64,000 bases of DNA from Vagococcus entomophilus (GTDB taxonomy: Bacteria; Bacillota; Bacilli; Lactobacillales; Vagococcaceae). Location of the stretch: contig NZ_NGJZ01000003.1 of assembly GCF_003987595.1 (NCBI RefSeq), positions 235,682-299,681 of the forward strand, given 5' to 3'. The notes below the pieces were generated by a model. It saw only the letters and a program-made list of their open reading frames with translations, did not search any database and had not been told where the DNA came from. Of the stretch, positions 26,705 through 36,203 are shown one piece after another. Both the position numbers and the translations under genes were made by a program. Every line of letters starts with the position of its first letter. Within the stretch, counting starts at the first letter, position 1.

Positions 26705-27826
26705 TTACTCTTTCTTTTTCCCAGCTTCAGATTCTTTAATCCCTTTTTGTGCATGTGCTGGTTTAGCAAAAATCATTCGTCCTGCTGCCGTTTGCAAAGC
26801 ACTCGTTACGACAACGGTTAGTTCTTTGTTCATATAATACTGTCCATCTTCCACTACAATCATTGTTCCGTCGTCAAGATAGGCCACTCCTTGCTGACGC
26901 TCTGTTCCAGACTTCACCACCGTAACATGCATTGTTTCACCTGGAATAACTACTGGTTTTACTGCATTGGCCAACGCATTGATATTTAATACGGGAACAT
27001 TTTGAAATTCGCATACTTTATTGAGATTAAAATCATTCGTCACAACAATCCCATCAAGCAACTTTGCTAACTTAATCAGCTTACTATCCACTTCTGTGAT
27101 TTCTTCAAAATCGCCTTCGTACATCTCTACAGATATATTTTCCTCTTTTTGTAACGCATTCAGGATATCCAAGCCTCTACGTCCACGTACCCGCTTTAAG
27201 CTATCTCCAGAATCAGCAATGTACTGCAATTCGTACAAAACAAAATTAGGAATCAGCAACGTGCCTTCTAAGAAACCTGTTTTGGCAATGTCATAAATGC
27301 GACCATCAATAATCACACTTGTATCTAATACTTTATATTTACGAAAGTTATCTGTTACCTTGCGCTCTAAAACTTCTCCACTACTTTTTTTCGTACGATT
27401 CCCAATAAATTTTTTCCAATCTTCCATACGGGTTGTTCCCATGCGAAAACCGAGATACCCAAAAATAATCATTAAAAATACAGGAATAATGGTATCCAAT
27501 AATGGCCAACGCAAATTATAAAACGGAATCGACAAAAGCGCACCTAAAACAAGTCCAATAATCGTTCCGACACTTCCGAAAAATAGGAACATCGGACTTT
27601 TTTCATTTAAATACTTTTCAACCTTTTGACGCAAACGGACAATGTACCTACCCATCATTTTTGATAAAAAGTAAAAAACCATGCCACCAAGTATCCCATC
27701 AACTAAATAATTATTTACCCAGTGAATGTGCCCCACATCTAATAATTGCCAAACTCCTGGCATGATGGTAATACCTAGACTGATTCCGACTACTGTAAAA
27801 AAAATTGTAATTATTCGTTTCTCCAT
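26705..27826 (-). CDS. yacL: PIN/TRAM-domain membrane protein (YacL-like)
   Basis: A 373-residue protein. The N-terminal 110 residues hold four hydrophobic helices. A PIN nuclease domain follows at about 150-265 (VLDTSVIIDGRIYDIA and VVTNDFNLNKV carry the acidic residues), and a TRAM RNA-binding domain closes the protein. It sits between radA and ispD, a conserved position in Bacilli. Its biological function is not settled; membrane-bound RNA cleavage is a guess from the domains. The ATG at 27826 is supported by AGGGG 8 bases upstream. Confidence 0.9.
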   Translation of the reverse strand: MEKRIITIFFTVVGISLGITIMPGVWQLLDVGHIHWVNNYLVDGILGGMVFYFLSKMMGRYIVRLRQKVEKYLNEKSPMFLFFGSVGTIIGLVLGALLSIPFYNLRWPLLDTIIPVFLMIIFGYLGFRMGTTRMEDWKKFIGNRTKKSSGEVLERKVTDNFRKYKVLDTSVIIDGRIYDIAKTGFLEGTLLIPNFVLYELQYIADSGDSLKRVRGRRGLDILNALQKEENISVEMYEGDFEEITEVDSKLIKLAKLLDGIVVTNDFNLNKVCEFQNVPVLNINALANAVKPVVIPGETMHVTVVKSGTERQQGVAYLDDGTMIVVEDGQYYMNKELTVVVTSALQTAAGRMIFAKPAHAQKGIKESEAGKKKE

Positions 27827-27847
27827 AGTTGCCACCCCTTTCTTTCA

Positions 27848-29218
27848 TTAACGAAATATTTTTCTGAGTGCTTCTCCAATTGTTGACACGCCAACAATCT
27901 CAATTCCACTTGGTGCATGCCAACCAGATAAATTGTTTTTTGGCAAATATATCCGCTTGAAGCCTAACTTTTGGGCTTCCATCACCCTTTGCTCAATCCG
28001 GTTCACTCGTCGTATCTCTCCGGTCAACCCAATTTCTCCTACAAAACATTCTTGTGGTGAAGTTCCCTTTTCTTTGTAGCTTGAGGCCAGAGAAATTGCC
28101 AAAGCCAAGTCAATTGCTGGCTCGTCCAGTTTGACTCCACCAGCAGCTTTTAAATAGGCGTCCTGATTTTGAAGTAATAAACCTGCGCGTTTTTCTAGAA
28201 CCGCCATAATGAGTGCAACCCGGTGATTATCTAGCCCTGTAGAAGTTCGCTTAGCATTTCCAAACATTGTCGGCGTAACCAACGCTTGAATCTCCACAAG
28301 AATTGGTCTTGTCCCTTCCATTGAGGCAACAATTGCCGAACCCGTCGCACCTTCAATGCGCTCTTCAAGAAAAGCTTCAGAAGGATTTTTAACCTCAACT
28401 AGTCCCTGCTCTCTCATCTCAAAGATTCCAATCTCATTGGTCGAGCCAAATCGATTTTTCACCGCACGTAAGATCCGAAAGGTGTGATGACGATCGCCTT
28501 CAAAATAAAGTACCGTATCCACCATGTGTTCGAGCATACGTGGTCCAGCTAACGCCCCTTCTTTTGTAACATGCCCTACGATAAAAATCGCGATTTGGTT
28601 CATCTTAGCTATCTGCATCAATTCGGCCGTTGTTTCCCTCACTTGACTCACACTGCCAGCTGCACTTGTAATTTCAGGTTGCATCATGGTTTGAATCGAA
28701 TCAATAATCACGTAATCTGGTCGTAACTCCTCAATAGTTTGACGAATAGCACTCATGTCTGTTTCTGCGTATACAAAAAAATCATTTCCTTGCATACTTA
28801 AACGTTCTGCACGCATCTTGATTTGCTCCGTACTTTCTTCACCCGAAACATACAAAACCGTTCCATCGGTTTGATTTAGTTGTTGCGAAACTTGTAGTAG
28901 CAACGTGGATTTTCCAATGCCTGGATCTCCCCCAATCAAAACAAGGGATCCTGGAACAACGCCACCACCGAGCACGCGATTTAATTCATCCAATTGCGTC
29001 TTAACACGTGGCTCTTTTTGAGACTTTACTTCATTTAATTTTGTAGGCGAAGTGCGCTTGCCTGTTATGTCTACTCGACTGTGTCGATCTGGTTGTGTTT
29101 GGATTTTTTCTTCTACAATTTGGTTCCAAGCACCACAGTTGGGACAACGCCCCAAATATTTAGGAGAGACATACCCACATGCTTGACAAACAAACTGTGT
29201 TTTCGCTTTTTTAGCCAT
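27848..29218 (-). CDS. radA: DNA repair protein RadA
   Basis: A 456-residue RecA-like helicase for branch migration in recombination and repair. Four-Cys zinc finger [18 protein letters not shown], Walker [15 protein letters not shown], the RadA-specific KNRFGST motif and a C-terminal Lon-like domain. The ATG follows AAAGGAG. Its own promoter is an extended -10 at 29247-29255. Confidence 0.97.
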   Translation of the reverse strand: MAKKAKTQFVCQACGYVSPKYLGRCPNCGAWNQIVEEKIQTQPDRHSRVDITGKRTSPTKLNEVKSQKEPRVKTQLDELNRVLGGGVVPGSLVLIGGDPGIGKSTLLLQVSQQLNQTDGTVLYVSGEESTEQIKMRAERLSMQGNDFFVYAETDMSAIRQTIEELRPDYVIIDSIQTMMQPEITSAAGSVSQVRETTAELMQIAKMNQIAIFIVGHVTKEGALAGPRMLEHMVDTVLYFEGDRHHTFRILRAVKNRFGSTNEIGIFEMREQGLVEVKNPSEAFLEERIEGATGSAIVASMEGTRPILVEIQALVTPTMFGNAKRTSTGLDNHRVALIMAVLEKRAGLLLQNQDAYLKAAGGVKLDEPAIDLALAISLASSYKEKGTSPQECFVGEIGLTGEIRRVNRIEQRVMEAQKLGFKRIYLPKNNLSGWHAPSGIEIVGVSTIGEALRKIFR

Positions 29219-29246
29219 GCACTTTCTCCTTTAGTTTATTAGTAAT

Positions 29247-29255
29247 AGTTTACCA
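29247..29255 (-). promoter_or_regulatory. Extended -10 promoter of radA
   Basis: TGGTAAACT on the minus strand about 30 bases before the start codon, with no clear -35 box. It lies downstream of the dut terminator, so radA-yacL-ispD-ispF-gltX can be transcribed apart from dut. Confidence 0.5.
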
Positions 29256-29363
29256 CAATAATTAGAAAATCTGTTGAATAAAAAACAAAGACTTTCTTAA
29301 AAAACGGAATTTTTTCCTTTTAAAATAGTTGGATTTGGTGCATCTTCTTTTTTAATAAAATAC

Positions 29364-29398
29364 GGAAAAAAAAGAAATCTTTGTCAGTTGATTTCTTT
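29364..29398 (-). terminator. Terminator after dut
   Basis: Nine-bp stem (AAAGAAATC with its complement), 10-base loop and a run of T on the minus strand, beginning 9 bases after the dut stop. A second small hairpin with six T lies near 29301-29318. Confidence 0.8.
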
Positions 29399-29406
29399 GC
29401 CTACAC

Positions 29407-29934
29407 TTATTTTCCTGATGAACCAAAACCACCTGTTCGTTTTTTACCCGAAACATCCTGATCTGATTTTAAAAATGAATGAAAAATCCCTTGGCCAATT
29501 CTATCTCCTTTTTTTATCACCTTGTCTTTTAATCCAAAATTGATAAACTGAAACATGATATGTCCCTCGTTATCAGGATTTCCATAATAATCTGCATCAA
29601 TAATGCCCACTCCGTTTGCCATTAGCAAAAATTGTTTTAAGGGATTGCTTGAGCGATTACACAATTCGAGATACTCATCCTCTTGCATATAGGCCTTAAC
29701 TCCAGTTGGGACAAGCGTTGGTTTAACCGATTTTTCATCTATTTGTTCTAATTGGCTCGTTTCTTTTTTTAAAGCTGCTTTTAAGACCGTTGCCACCCCG
29801 TTTTTCCAAATACTTGGTACAACCGTTTCTGCTGCTGCTTCAAAATCATATCCTGCAGCATGCTCAGTTGCTCTTTGTGGTAAAGTTATATTTTCAAAAT
29901 TCGTTACCTTTTCAAATCCTCGTTTGCGTGTCAT
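29407..29934 (-). CDS. dut: dUTP diphosphatase (trimeric dUTPase)
   Basis: A 175-residue homotrimeric dUTPase that keeps uracil out of DNA. The five family motifs are present: AGYDFEA, NRSSNPLKQ, GVGIIDADYYGN, GDRIGQGIF and the C-terminal RTGGFGSSGK. It has an insertion of about 25 residues between motifs 1 and 2 compared with the shortest dUTPases. The ATG follows AAAGGAG. Confidence 0.95.
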   Translation of the reverse strand: MTRKRGFEKVTNFENITLPQRATEHAAGYDFEAAAETVVPSIWKNGVATVLKAALKKETSQLEQIDEKSVKPTLVPTGVKAYMQEDEYLELCNRSSNPLKQFLLMANGVGIIDADYYGNPDNEGHIMFQFINFGLKDKVIKKGDRIGQGIFHSFLKSDQDVSGKKRTGGFGSSGK

Positions 29935-30042
29935 TTGCTTGCTCCTTTTCCATTTGCTTGCTTCTTTTTATTTTACATGAAAAATATGAATCAATAAATA
30001 TCTATCTGCGATTTTTATTGATTATTTAGTTGTAACAAAATA

Positions 30043-30082
30043 AAACGCTCCGGAATTGGATTCTTTCCGAAACGTTTTTTAA
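30043..30082 (-). terminator. Terminator after kup
   Basis: Interrupted stem (about 12 bp around TTCGGAA and TTCCGGA) with TTTTATTTTG following on the minus strand, 17 bases past the kup stop. Confidence 0.8.
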
Positions 30083-30098
30083 GAGCCAGCACACTCAT

Positions 30099-32138
30099 CT
30101 ATTCAACTTCTTCGTCACTCTCAGTAAATTCATCTACTTGAACCTGAGTCAACTTGCGACAAGCCTTTTTACCCAAGGTAATTGGCACATGCTCAATTTT
30201 AACGTCGCTATATTCTAAACCAAACCATCTGGCCGGAGAGACCGTGATTTTTTTTATCGCTAATTTTGCTTGCATCACCAATCTGTCCATCACTTTTAGC
30301 CCTTTCACACGTGAGAGCTCTTCACGAATCAAAACAAAACAGAAGTCTCCCACTTGTCGATTGGGTGTTGTGGAGTAGCGTTGTGGTTGTTTGGGTAATT
30401 TGCCTTCTTCCATTAACTCTGTTACGATTTGTCGCAAAAAGACATTCACTTCTTGCTCCACCTTAAAACCTAAATGAAGCTGAACATTCACAATATAGTT
30501 TGTCCCCATCATGTCTACATAATACTCTCTGGTATATGGCTCATCTGTTACAAGGACATTCACAAACCAGTATACTTTCGCCCTTTTAGGACGTTTATCT
30601 AAAATTGAGTACATGATTTCTTTTCCGATACGGTGACCTTTTAGATTACTAGTTAGAAAGACAATGTTCGTTTGGTAAACAGGGATAGATTCGTCCTTGG
30701 TCAATCGATTGAGTTGCCCCATATAATCATATAACGAAACCCGTTCGGTAAATTGTTCAGTGATTTTACTGCCGCGCTCCCAAATTAGCATGATACCAAA
30801 GATAAATAGTGCGATCAAAACTGCGACATATCCGCCATGGAAAAGTTTCGCCAAGTTTGAAACGAAAAAGGCAATTTCAATTGGACCAAAGAAGAGTAAC
30901 ATCAAATAAGGGATAAACTTGGCAGTGGACCGATTGTATCTGAAATAGAAAAATAACAAGGTAGTTGTCATCATCATCGTAACCGTAATCGCAAGGCCAT
31001 ATGCTGATTCCATATGTGCACTCGTTCTAAAGTACAGCACAATTCCCATGCTACCTAACATCAAAATAGTGTTAACAACGGGAATGTACAACTGACCTTT
31101 GACTTTGCTTGGATAATAAATGCGCAATCTTGGTAACAGTTTCAACTTAATCGCTTCTGAAACCAGTGTATATGAACCAGAAATTAATGCTTGTGACGCA
31201 ATTATTGCAGCAATGGTTGCAAAAATTACACTAAATAAACTAATACTTTTAGGAATAATTTGGAAAAATGGATTCAAATGCTCCATGTTTTGATAAACAG
31301 TTTGGTTTCTAACACTGATAATCCAAGCGGCTTGACCAAAGTAATTGAGTAATAAACAGACTTTAACATACGCCCAACTGATACGAATGTTTTTTCGACC
31401 CACATGCCCTAGATCTGCATACAAATCTTCAGCCCCAGTCGTAGCCAATAAAATACTGCCTAAAATCAACAGCCCCTTCTTATTGTCATCACTAAACAAT
31501 GTATGAATCGCATAATACGGATTCAACGCTCTCAGTATACTAAGATCCCCGCTTAAGCGATAAATCCCCATTGCGGCAATAAAAGTAAACCAGCCCAACA
31601 TAATTGGACCAAAGGCTTTCCCAATCAGCGTTGTACCAAAACGTTGAATTGAAAACAGAATTAGCATGATAAAAAGAGCAATCACAATAATCACATTTTG
31701 ATTATAACCAAAGTGATCAAAAAATAAAGGAATCCCTTGTAGCCCCTCGACCGCTGATGTAATCGTCATCGCAGGCGTGAGCATACTATCTGCTAGCAGT
31801 GCAGCTCCACCGATCATAGCTGGATAAATGAGGTACTTACTAATTTTGCGCACCAGAGTGTAGAGTGAGAAAATTCCGCCCTCACCATGGTTGTCTGCTC
31901 GAAGCGCAAAGGTAACATATTTAATTGTCGTAAGCAATGTCAGAACCCAAAATACTAACGAGACTGAGCCCAAGATAAAATCTTCGGAAACATAAGCTAA
32001 CCCACCGTTTCCTTCAATAATTGCTTTCATTACATATAGTGGACTCGTTCCGATATCTCCAAAAACAACTCCCATCGCAATGAGCAAGCCACCAATTTTC
32101 ACTTTTCCAACATGGTGATCTTGATTACTTTTTTTCAC
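30099..32138 (-). CDS. kup: KUP family potassium transporter
   Basis: A 679-residue KUP/HAK/KT potassium uptake system. Twelve hydrophobic helices fill the first 450 residues, beginning GGLLIAMGVVFGDIGTSPLYVMKAI, the family signature. A cytoplasmic C-terminal domain of about 220 residues follows. The GTG at 32138 is chosen because AGGAAGAG lies upstream; an ATG seven codons earlier (32159) has only a poor SD. KUP proteins of this type in Firmicutes are often inhibited by c-di-AMP. The transcript has a long leader. Confidence 0.93.
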   Translation of the reverse strand: MKKSNQDHHVGKVKIGGLLIAMGVVFGDIGTSPLYVMKAIIEGNGGLAYVSEDFILGSVSLVFWVLTLLTTIKYVTFALRADNHGEGGIFSLYTLVRKISKYLIYPAMIGGAALLADSMLTPAMTITSAVEGLQGIPLFFDHFGYNQNVIIVIALFIMLILFSIQRFGTTLIGKAFGPIMLGWFTFIAAMGIYRLSGDLSILRALNPYYAIHTLFSDDNKKGLLILGSILLATTGAEDLYADLGHVGRKNIRISWAYVKVCLLLNYFGQAAWIISVRNQTVYQNMEHLNPFFQIIPKSISLFSVIFATIAAIIASQALISGSYTLVSEAIKLKLLPRLRIYYPSKVKGQLYIPVVNTILMLGSMGIVLYFRTSAHMESAYGLAITVTMMMTTTLLFFYFRYNRSTAKFIPYLMLLFFGPIEIAFFVSNLAKLFHGGYVAVLIALFIFGIMLIWERGSKITEQFTERVSLYDYMGQLNRLTKDESIPVYQTNIVFLTSNLKGHRIGKEIMYSILDKRPKRAKVYWFVNVLVTDEPYTREYYVDMMGTNYIVNVQLHLGFKVEQEVNVFLRQIVTELMEEGKLPKQPQRYSTTPNRQVGDFCFVLIREELSRVKGLKVMDRLVMQAKLAIKKITVSPARWFGLEYSDVKIEHVPITLGKKACRKLTQVQVDEFTESDEEVE

Positions 32139-32313
32139 TTTTCTCTTCCTTTCGCTCATAAAAAGCCTATGTATTTTCTTAGATTTATTTTCATTACGAA
32201 TGAACCTGCTTATTAAAGAAAAAGAACAGCTTAGTTTCTTGCATTTTTTTAAGCAGAAATTTGCTCTTTTTTATCACATAAAAGAGCAATAAAAAGCACA
32301 ATCAAATTCTAAC
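32139..32313 (-). promoter_or_regulatory. Long structured 5' leader of kup
   Basis: About 175 nt between the predicted start and the kup GTG. It contains a perfect 10-bp hairpin (32261-32270 with 32280-32289) and a second 7-bp pairing (CTGCTTA at 32206-32212 with 32250-32256). No c-di-AMP riboswitch consensus was recognised. Confidence 0.5.
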
Positions 32314-32319
32314 AGAGTA

Positions 32320-32347
32320 ATTATATTCCTTTCGTTAGAAATGTCAA
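32320..32347 (-). promoter_or_regulatory. Promoter of kup
   Basis: Perfect TTGACA and perfect TATAAT with a 16-base spacer on the minus strand. Confidence 0.85.
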
Positions 32348-32480
32348 TGCACTCTATTAATAAAAATTTCATGATAATTCACATAATTATTTCACCAACA
32401 TTTTCTTATGACATCTTTATGACAGATTGAAACAAAGGAATTTCTTTTTTATTTTTAATCTTTTTTTAATCTTGCTATTC

Positions 32481-32515
32481 TGCTATACTTTTGTTAATCC
32501 GCTAAAAATTTTAGC
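32481..32515 (+). promoter_or_regulatory. Promoter and candidate operator of serC-serA
   Basis: Extended -10 TGCTATACT at 32481-32489. A perfect inverted repeat GCTAAAA-A-TTTTAGC at 32501-32515 lies just after the expected transcription start, so it could be a repressor site or a 5' hairpin. Confidence 0.55.
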
Positions 32516-32542
32516 AATAATGAAAGAGAGGCTAGAAAAATA

Positions 32543-33640
32543 ATGAAAGAAGTGTACAATTTTTCTGCTGGACCAGCAGTATTACCAAAACCTGTTTTAA
32601 AAAAAGCACAACAAGAGTTATTAAACTACCATGATAGTGGTATGTCCGTGATGGAGCTGAGCCATCGTTCCTCCTTATTCGAAGAAATTATTGAAAATTC
32701 TGAACAGCTTTTACGTCAATTAATGGGAATCCCTAGCAATTATCGTGTTCTTTTTTTACAGGGTGGGGCAAGCTTACAATTTTCCATGATTCCGCTCAAC
32801 TTAGCAAAAAACAAAACAGCATGTTACATCAATACTGGATCCTGGTCTAAAAAAGCCATCTCCGAAGCAAAAAAAATAGCCGGAGTTACAGTAAAAACTA
32901 TAGCAAGCAGTGAAGAGCAGCACTTTAACTGTATTCCTGCTTTAGATCAAATAGAAATTCCCAAAGACGCTGCTTACGTCCATATCACAACGAATAATAC
33001 TATTGAGGGAACTGTTTATACTAAGCTACCTCAAACTGGAAGTGTACCACTGATTGCAGATATGTCTTCTGACATTTTATCCAAACAGTACAATATCAAT
33101 GATTTTGGCATGATTTATGCAGGAGCTCAAAAAAATATTGGGCCTGCCGGTTTGACCGTTGTCATCATTCGAGATGATTTGCTCAATCAAGAAGCTGCTT
33201 TAAGCTCGATGCTAGACTACAAAATCCAGGCCGAAAGCCACTCTCTATATAATACTCCTCCGACTTTTGCCATTTATATTGCACAACTAGTCTTTGAATG
33301 GCTCACCGAATTAGGGGGGATTGCAGCGATTGAAAAACAAAATAAAGAAAAAGCAGCCAAACTTTACGCCGCAATTGACAACTCAAAACTATTTTGTTCG
33401 CCTGTTGAGCCAAATGATCGTTCTATTATGAATATTCCTTTTGTAACCAACAATCAAGAACTTGACAAAAAATTCATTGCGGATGCAACAAAGATTGGGT
33501 TTGAAAATCTTAAAGGTCATCGTTCTGTTGGTGGTATGCGTGCTAGCCTTTATAATGCTTTCCCTGAGCAAGGGGTAGCTGCACTAATTGACTTTATGCA
33601 TAATTTCGAAGCAAAACATTTAGGAGGTCAAAGTATATGA
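32543..33640 (+). CDS. serC: Phosphoserine aminotransferase
   Basis: A 365-residue class V PLP enzyme that converts 3-phosphohydroxypyruvate and glutamate to phosphoserine. [13 protein letters not shown] at the N-terminus and the PLP-lysine region [10 protein letters not shown] are diagnostic. First gene of a serC-serA-DUF1015 operon; its stop overlaps serA by 4 bases. Confidence 0.96.
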   Translation: MKEVYNFSAGPAVLPKPVLKKAQQELLNYHDSGMSVMELSHRSSLFEEIIENSEQLLRQLMGIPSNYRVLFLQGGASLQFSMIPLNLAKNKTACYINTGSWSKKAISEAKKIAGVTVKTIASSEEQHFNCIPALDQIEIPKDAAYVHITTNNTIEGTVYTKLPQTGSVPLIADMSSDILSKQYNINDFGMIYAGAQKNIGPAGLTVVIIRDDLLNQEAALSSMLDYKIQAESHSLYNTPPTFAIYIAQLVFEWLTELGGIAAIEKQNKEKAAKLYAAIDNSKLFCSPVEPNDRSIMNIPFVTNNQELDKKFIADATKIGFENLKGHRSVGGMRASLYNAFPEQGVAALIDFMHNFEAKHLGGQSI

Positions 33641-34812
33641 GCTATGATATTCAAACATTTAATGCCATTGCAAAAGAAGGGCTGGCTCGTTTACCCGAGG
33701 ACTGTTATACGCTAAATCAAACGCAGCATCCCGATGCGATTCTTTTAAGAAGTCAAAAACTACACGATACCAAATTTTCTAAAAGCATTAAGGGAATTGC
33801 TCGCGCAGGTGCTGGAACAAACAATATTCCCGTTGATCGTTGTACAAAAGAAGGCATCGTAGTTTTTAATACACCTGGTGCAAATGCAAATGCCGTAAAA
33901 GAGTTAGTTTTAGCAAACTTATTTCTGGCTGTCCGTCCGATTCTTTCTGGCGCCAACTGGGTTCAGACACTTTCTGGTCCTAATACTGAAGAGCAAGCAG
34001 AGGCTCATAAAAAACAATTCGCAGGAACTGAGCTCGAAGGGAAAAAGCTAGGCGTGATTGGATTAGGTGCGATTGGGGCGATGGTCGCAAACGATGCCTA
34101 CCGTTTGGGAATGGATGTTGTAGGCTATGATCCTTTTGTCTCAGTAGATACGGCTTGGAGCATCTCTCGTCATGTTCACAGAGCGTTAAACATTGAAGAG
34201 GTCTTAAGCTCAGCTGATTTTATCACGATTCATGTGCCTTTAACCGAAAAAACCAAACATCTAATTGGCAAAAAAGAATTAAGCTTGCTGCAATCTCATG
34301 CCGTCTTACTGAACTTCGCCCGTGGGGAACTCGTTGATGCCCAAGCACTACTTGAAATATTGGAACAAGATGGCTTCCAAAAATATGTCACCGATTTTGC
34401 AGATGAAAAACTATTGCATCACGAAAAAATCTTAGTGCTCCCTCATTTAGGTGCCTCCACACAAGAAGCTGAAACAAATTGTGCCATCATGGCCGCTACA
34501 ACGCTGGCGAACTTTCTAGAAACTGGGAACATCCGTCACAGTGTGAATTTCCCAACTGTTGAGATATCTTTCCACTCTCCTTTTCGCTTAGCTATTGTCC
34601 ACCAAAATGTCCCGAATATGTTGGGGGCTATTTCTACAGTGGTTGCTGAGTTAGGGTATAATATAGATAACCTGATCAATCGTAGCCGTGAAGAAATTGC
34701 TTACACCTTGGTAGACTTAACTGTAACCAACGAACAAGCAAAACATGCTGAAAAGAAAATCCAACAGCTCGAACACATCCTTTCTACTCGTCTGATTCAA
34801 AATTTAACTTAA
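33637..34812 (+). CDS. serA: D-3-phosphoglycerate dehydrogenase
   Basis: A 391-residue NAD-dependent dehydrogenase that commits 3-phosphoglycerate to serine. The Rossmann motif [13 protein letters not shown] is near residue 138, the catalytic Arg lies in [11 protein letters not shown] and the His in [11 protein letters not shown]-terminal ACT-like domain from about residue 318 suggests feedback control by serine. The start uses AGGAGGTC and overlaps serC as ATGA. No serB-like phosphatase follows. Confidence 0.95.
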   Translation: MSYDIQTFNAIAKEGLARLPEDCYTLNQTQHPDAILLRSQKLHDTKFSKSIKGIARAGAGTNNIPVDRCTKEGIVVFNTPGANANAVKELVLANLFLAVRPILSGANWVQTLSGPNTEEQAEAHKKQFAGTELEGKKLGVIGLGAIGAMVANDAYRLGMDVVGYDPFVSVDTAWSISRHVHRALNIEEVLSSADFITIHVPLTEKTKHLIGKKELSLLQSHAVLLNFARGELVDAQALLEILEQDGFQKYVTDFADEKLLHHEKILVLPHLGASTQEAETNCAIMAATTLANFLETGNIRHSVNFPTVEISFHSPFRLAIVHQNVPNMLGAISTVVAELGYNIDNLINRSREEIAYTLVDLTVTNEQAKHAEKKIQQLEHILSTRLIQNLT

Positions 34813-34827
34813 AAAGGAGCACAGCAT

Positions 34828-36069
34828 ATGGTACAAATTAGACCTTTCAAGGGCATTCGTCCAGAGGAAAAATTGGTAGAAAAAATAGCCTCTCTTCCTT
34901 ATGATGTCTTAGACTCAAATGAAGCAAGAGCACTCGGAGAAAAAAATCCATATTCCTACTTGCACATTGACAAAGCAGAAATTGATTTGCCAGAAACTCG
35001 ATCACCCTATGATTGCACGGTGTACGAACAAGCTCGAAAAAACTTAGCAGCGTTCCAAAAAAAGCACTGGCTAAAAAAAGAAGACCAGCCTGTTCTTTAT
35101 CTTTATGAGTTAACAATGTCTGGCCATGTACAAACGGGGATTGTTTGTTGCACTTCGATTGAAGAGTATCTTGAGGGGCAAATCAAAAAACATGAATATA
35201 CTCGCCCTGAAAAGGAACAAGACAGAATTAACCATAGTGATGTTTGTGATGCCAATACAAGTCCTATCTTTCTTACTTACCGGGCGCAAGACGCAATTGA
35301 TGAACTCATCTGTAAATGGAAAGATCAATTTTCTCCCATTTACAATTTTACTAGCTTTCACAATGTCACCCACCGTGTTTGGCTAGTTGATCAAACAGAG
35401 ACTATTACCCAGCTCGAACGTTTATTCCGTAATGTCCCAGCGCTTTATATTGCAGATGGTCATCACCGGACAGAATCTGCAGTCAAAGTCGGCCAAAAAA
35501 GACAAGCACAGTTTCCCGATGCTCCGTCTGACGCTGAATTCAATGTGTTCTTATCTGTCCTCTTCCCAAAAGAGCAATTAAAAATTTTGGACTATAATCG
35601 AGTGTTAAACGTTCCAATTCCGCCAAATTTTCTTCAGCAATTAGAACAACATTTTTTCCTAAAGAAGGTCAAAAAAGCGGAAGCCAAACCACAAACTAAG
35701 CACGATTTTGCGCTTTATTTGAATCATCAGTGGTATCGATTAACAGCAAAACACCCAACCAGCTCAAAAGACATAATTGATCAGCTAGATGTGACCATTT
35801 TACAGAAAGAGGTATTTGAACGTTTCTTTGACATTCAGGATATCCGTACCGACAAACGCATCGATTTTGTTGGAGGAATTCGCGGATTAGATGAGTTAGA
35901 GCGTTTGGTAGACAATCAAACCTTTACGCTTGCATTTGCTTTATTTCCAACAACTATGGATGATTTGCTAAATGTCGCAGATCACGGACTCATCATGCCT
36001 CCAAAGTCAACATGGTTTGAACCTAAGCTACTAAGTGGGCTATTTGTCCACGATTTTGAAACAAAATAA
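34828..36069 (+). CDS. DUF1015 family protein of the serine operon
   Basis: A 413-residue DUF1015 protein, function not established. Conserved segments: IRPFKGIRP at the start, KKHEYTRPEKEQDR near residue 120 and ADGHHRTESA with Asp210, His212, His213 and Arg214. The DGHHR element resembles the GxHR motif of the ParB/sulfiredoxin fold, which also includes the serine kinases SerK and SbnI; this link is my inference. It starts 15 bases after serA with AAGGAG, and a strong terminator follows, so the operon is exactly serC-serA-DUF1015. I recall this triad from distant bacteria, which argues for a step in serine metabolism. Confidence 0.9.
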   Translation: MVQIRPFKGIRPEEKLVEKIASLPYDVLDSNEARALGEKNPYSYLHIDKAEIDLPETRSPYDCTVYEQARKNLAAFQKKHWLKKEDQPVLYLYELTMSGHVQTGIVCCTSIEEYLEGQIKKHEYTRPEKEQDRINHSDVCDANTSPIFLTYRAQDAIDELICKWKDQFSPIYNFTSFHNVTHRVWLVDQTETITQLERLFRNVPALYIADGHHRTESAVKVGQKRQAQFPDAPSDAEFNVFLSVLFPKEQLKILDYNRVLNVPIPPNFLQQLEQHFFLKKVKKAEAKPQTKHDFALYLNHQWYRLTAKHPTSSKDIIDQLDVTILQKEVFERFFDIQDIRTDKRIDFVGGIRGLDELERLVDNQTFTLAFALFPTTMDDLLNVADHGLIMPPKSTWFEPKLLSGLFVHDFETK

Positions 36070-36080
36070 CTATTTTTAAG

Positions 36081-36120
36081 CGTATCTTTACTATAAATAA
36101 GTAAAGATACGACTTTTTCT
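36081..36120 (+). terminator. Terminator of the serine operon
   Basis: Perfect 12-bp stem (CGTATCTTTACT with its complement), 7-base loop and TTTTTCTTT on the plus strand. Confidence 0.9.
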
Positions 36121-36130
36121 TTAGAGAAAC

Positions 36131-36159
36131 TTGATGAAAAAAGTTTTTTCCGCTATGAT
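36131..36159 (+). promoter_or_regulatory. Promoter of proB-proA
   Basis: TTGATG, a 17-base spacer and TATGAT on the plus strand, directly downstream of the serine-operon terminator. Confidence 0.75.
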
Positions 36160-36203
36160 AAACCCAAATATATGAATACTTATTAACGAAACGGGGAATT
36201 TTC

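Larger units (their letters stand above)
32160..32542. other. 383-base divergent spacer between kup and serC
   Basis: Holds, from left to right: the kup leader, the kup promoter (32320-32347), an AT-rich stretch without features (about 32350-32475), the serC promoter and a palindrome at 32501-32515. No coding sequence or mobile element is visible. Confidence 0.8.

Noticed and set aside
32139..32313. c-di-AMP (ydaO-type) riboswitch before kup
   Set aside because: The conserved G-rich and A-rich elements of that class could not be found by eye; recorded only as a structured leader.
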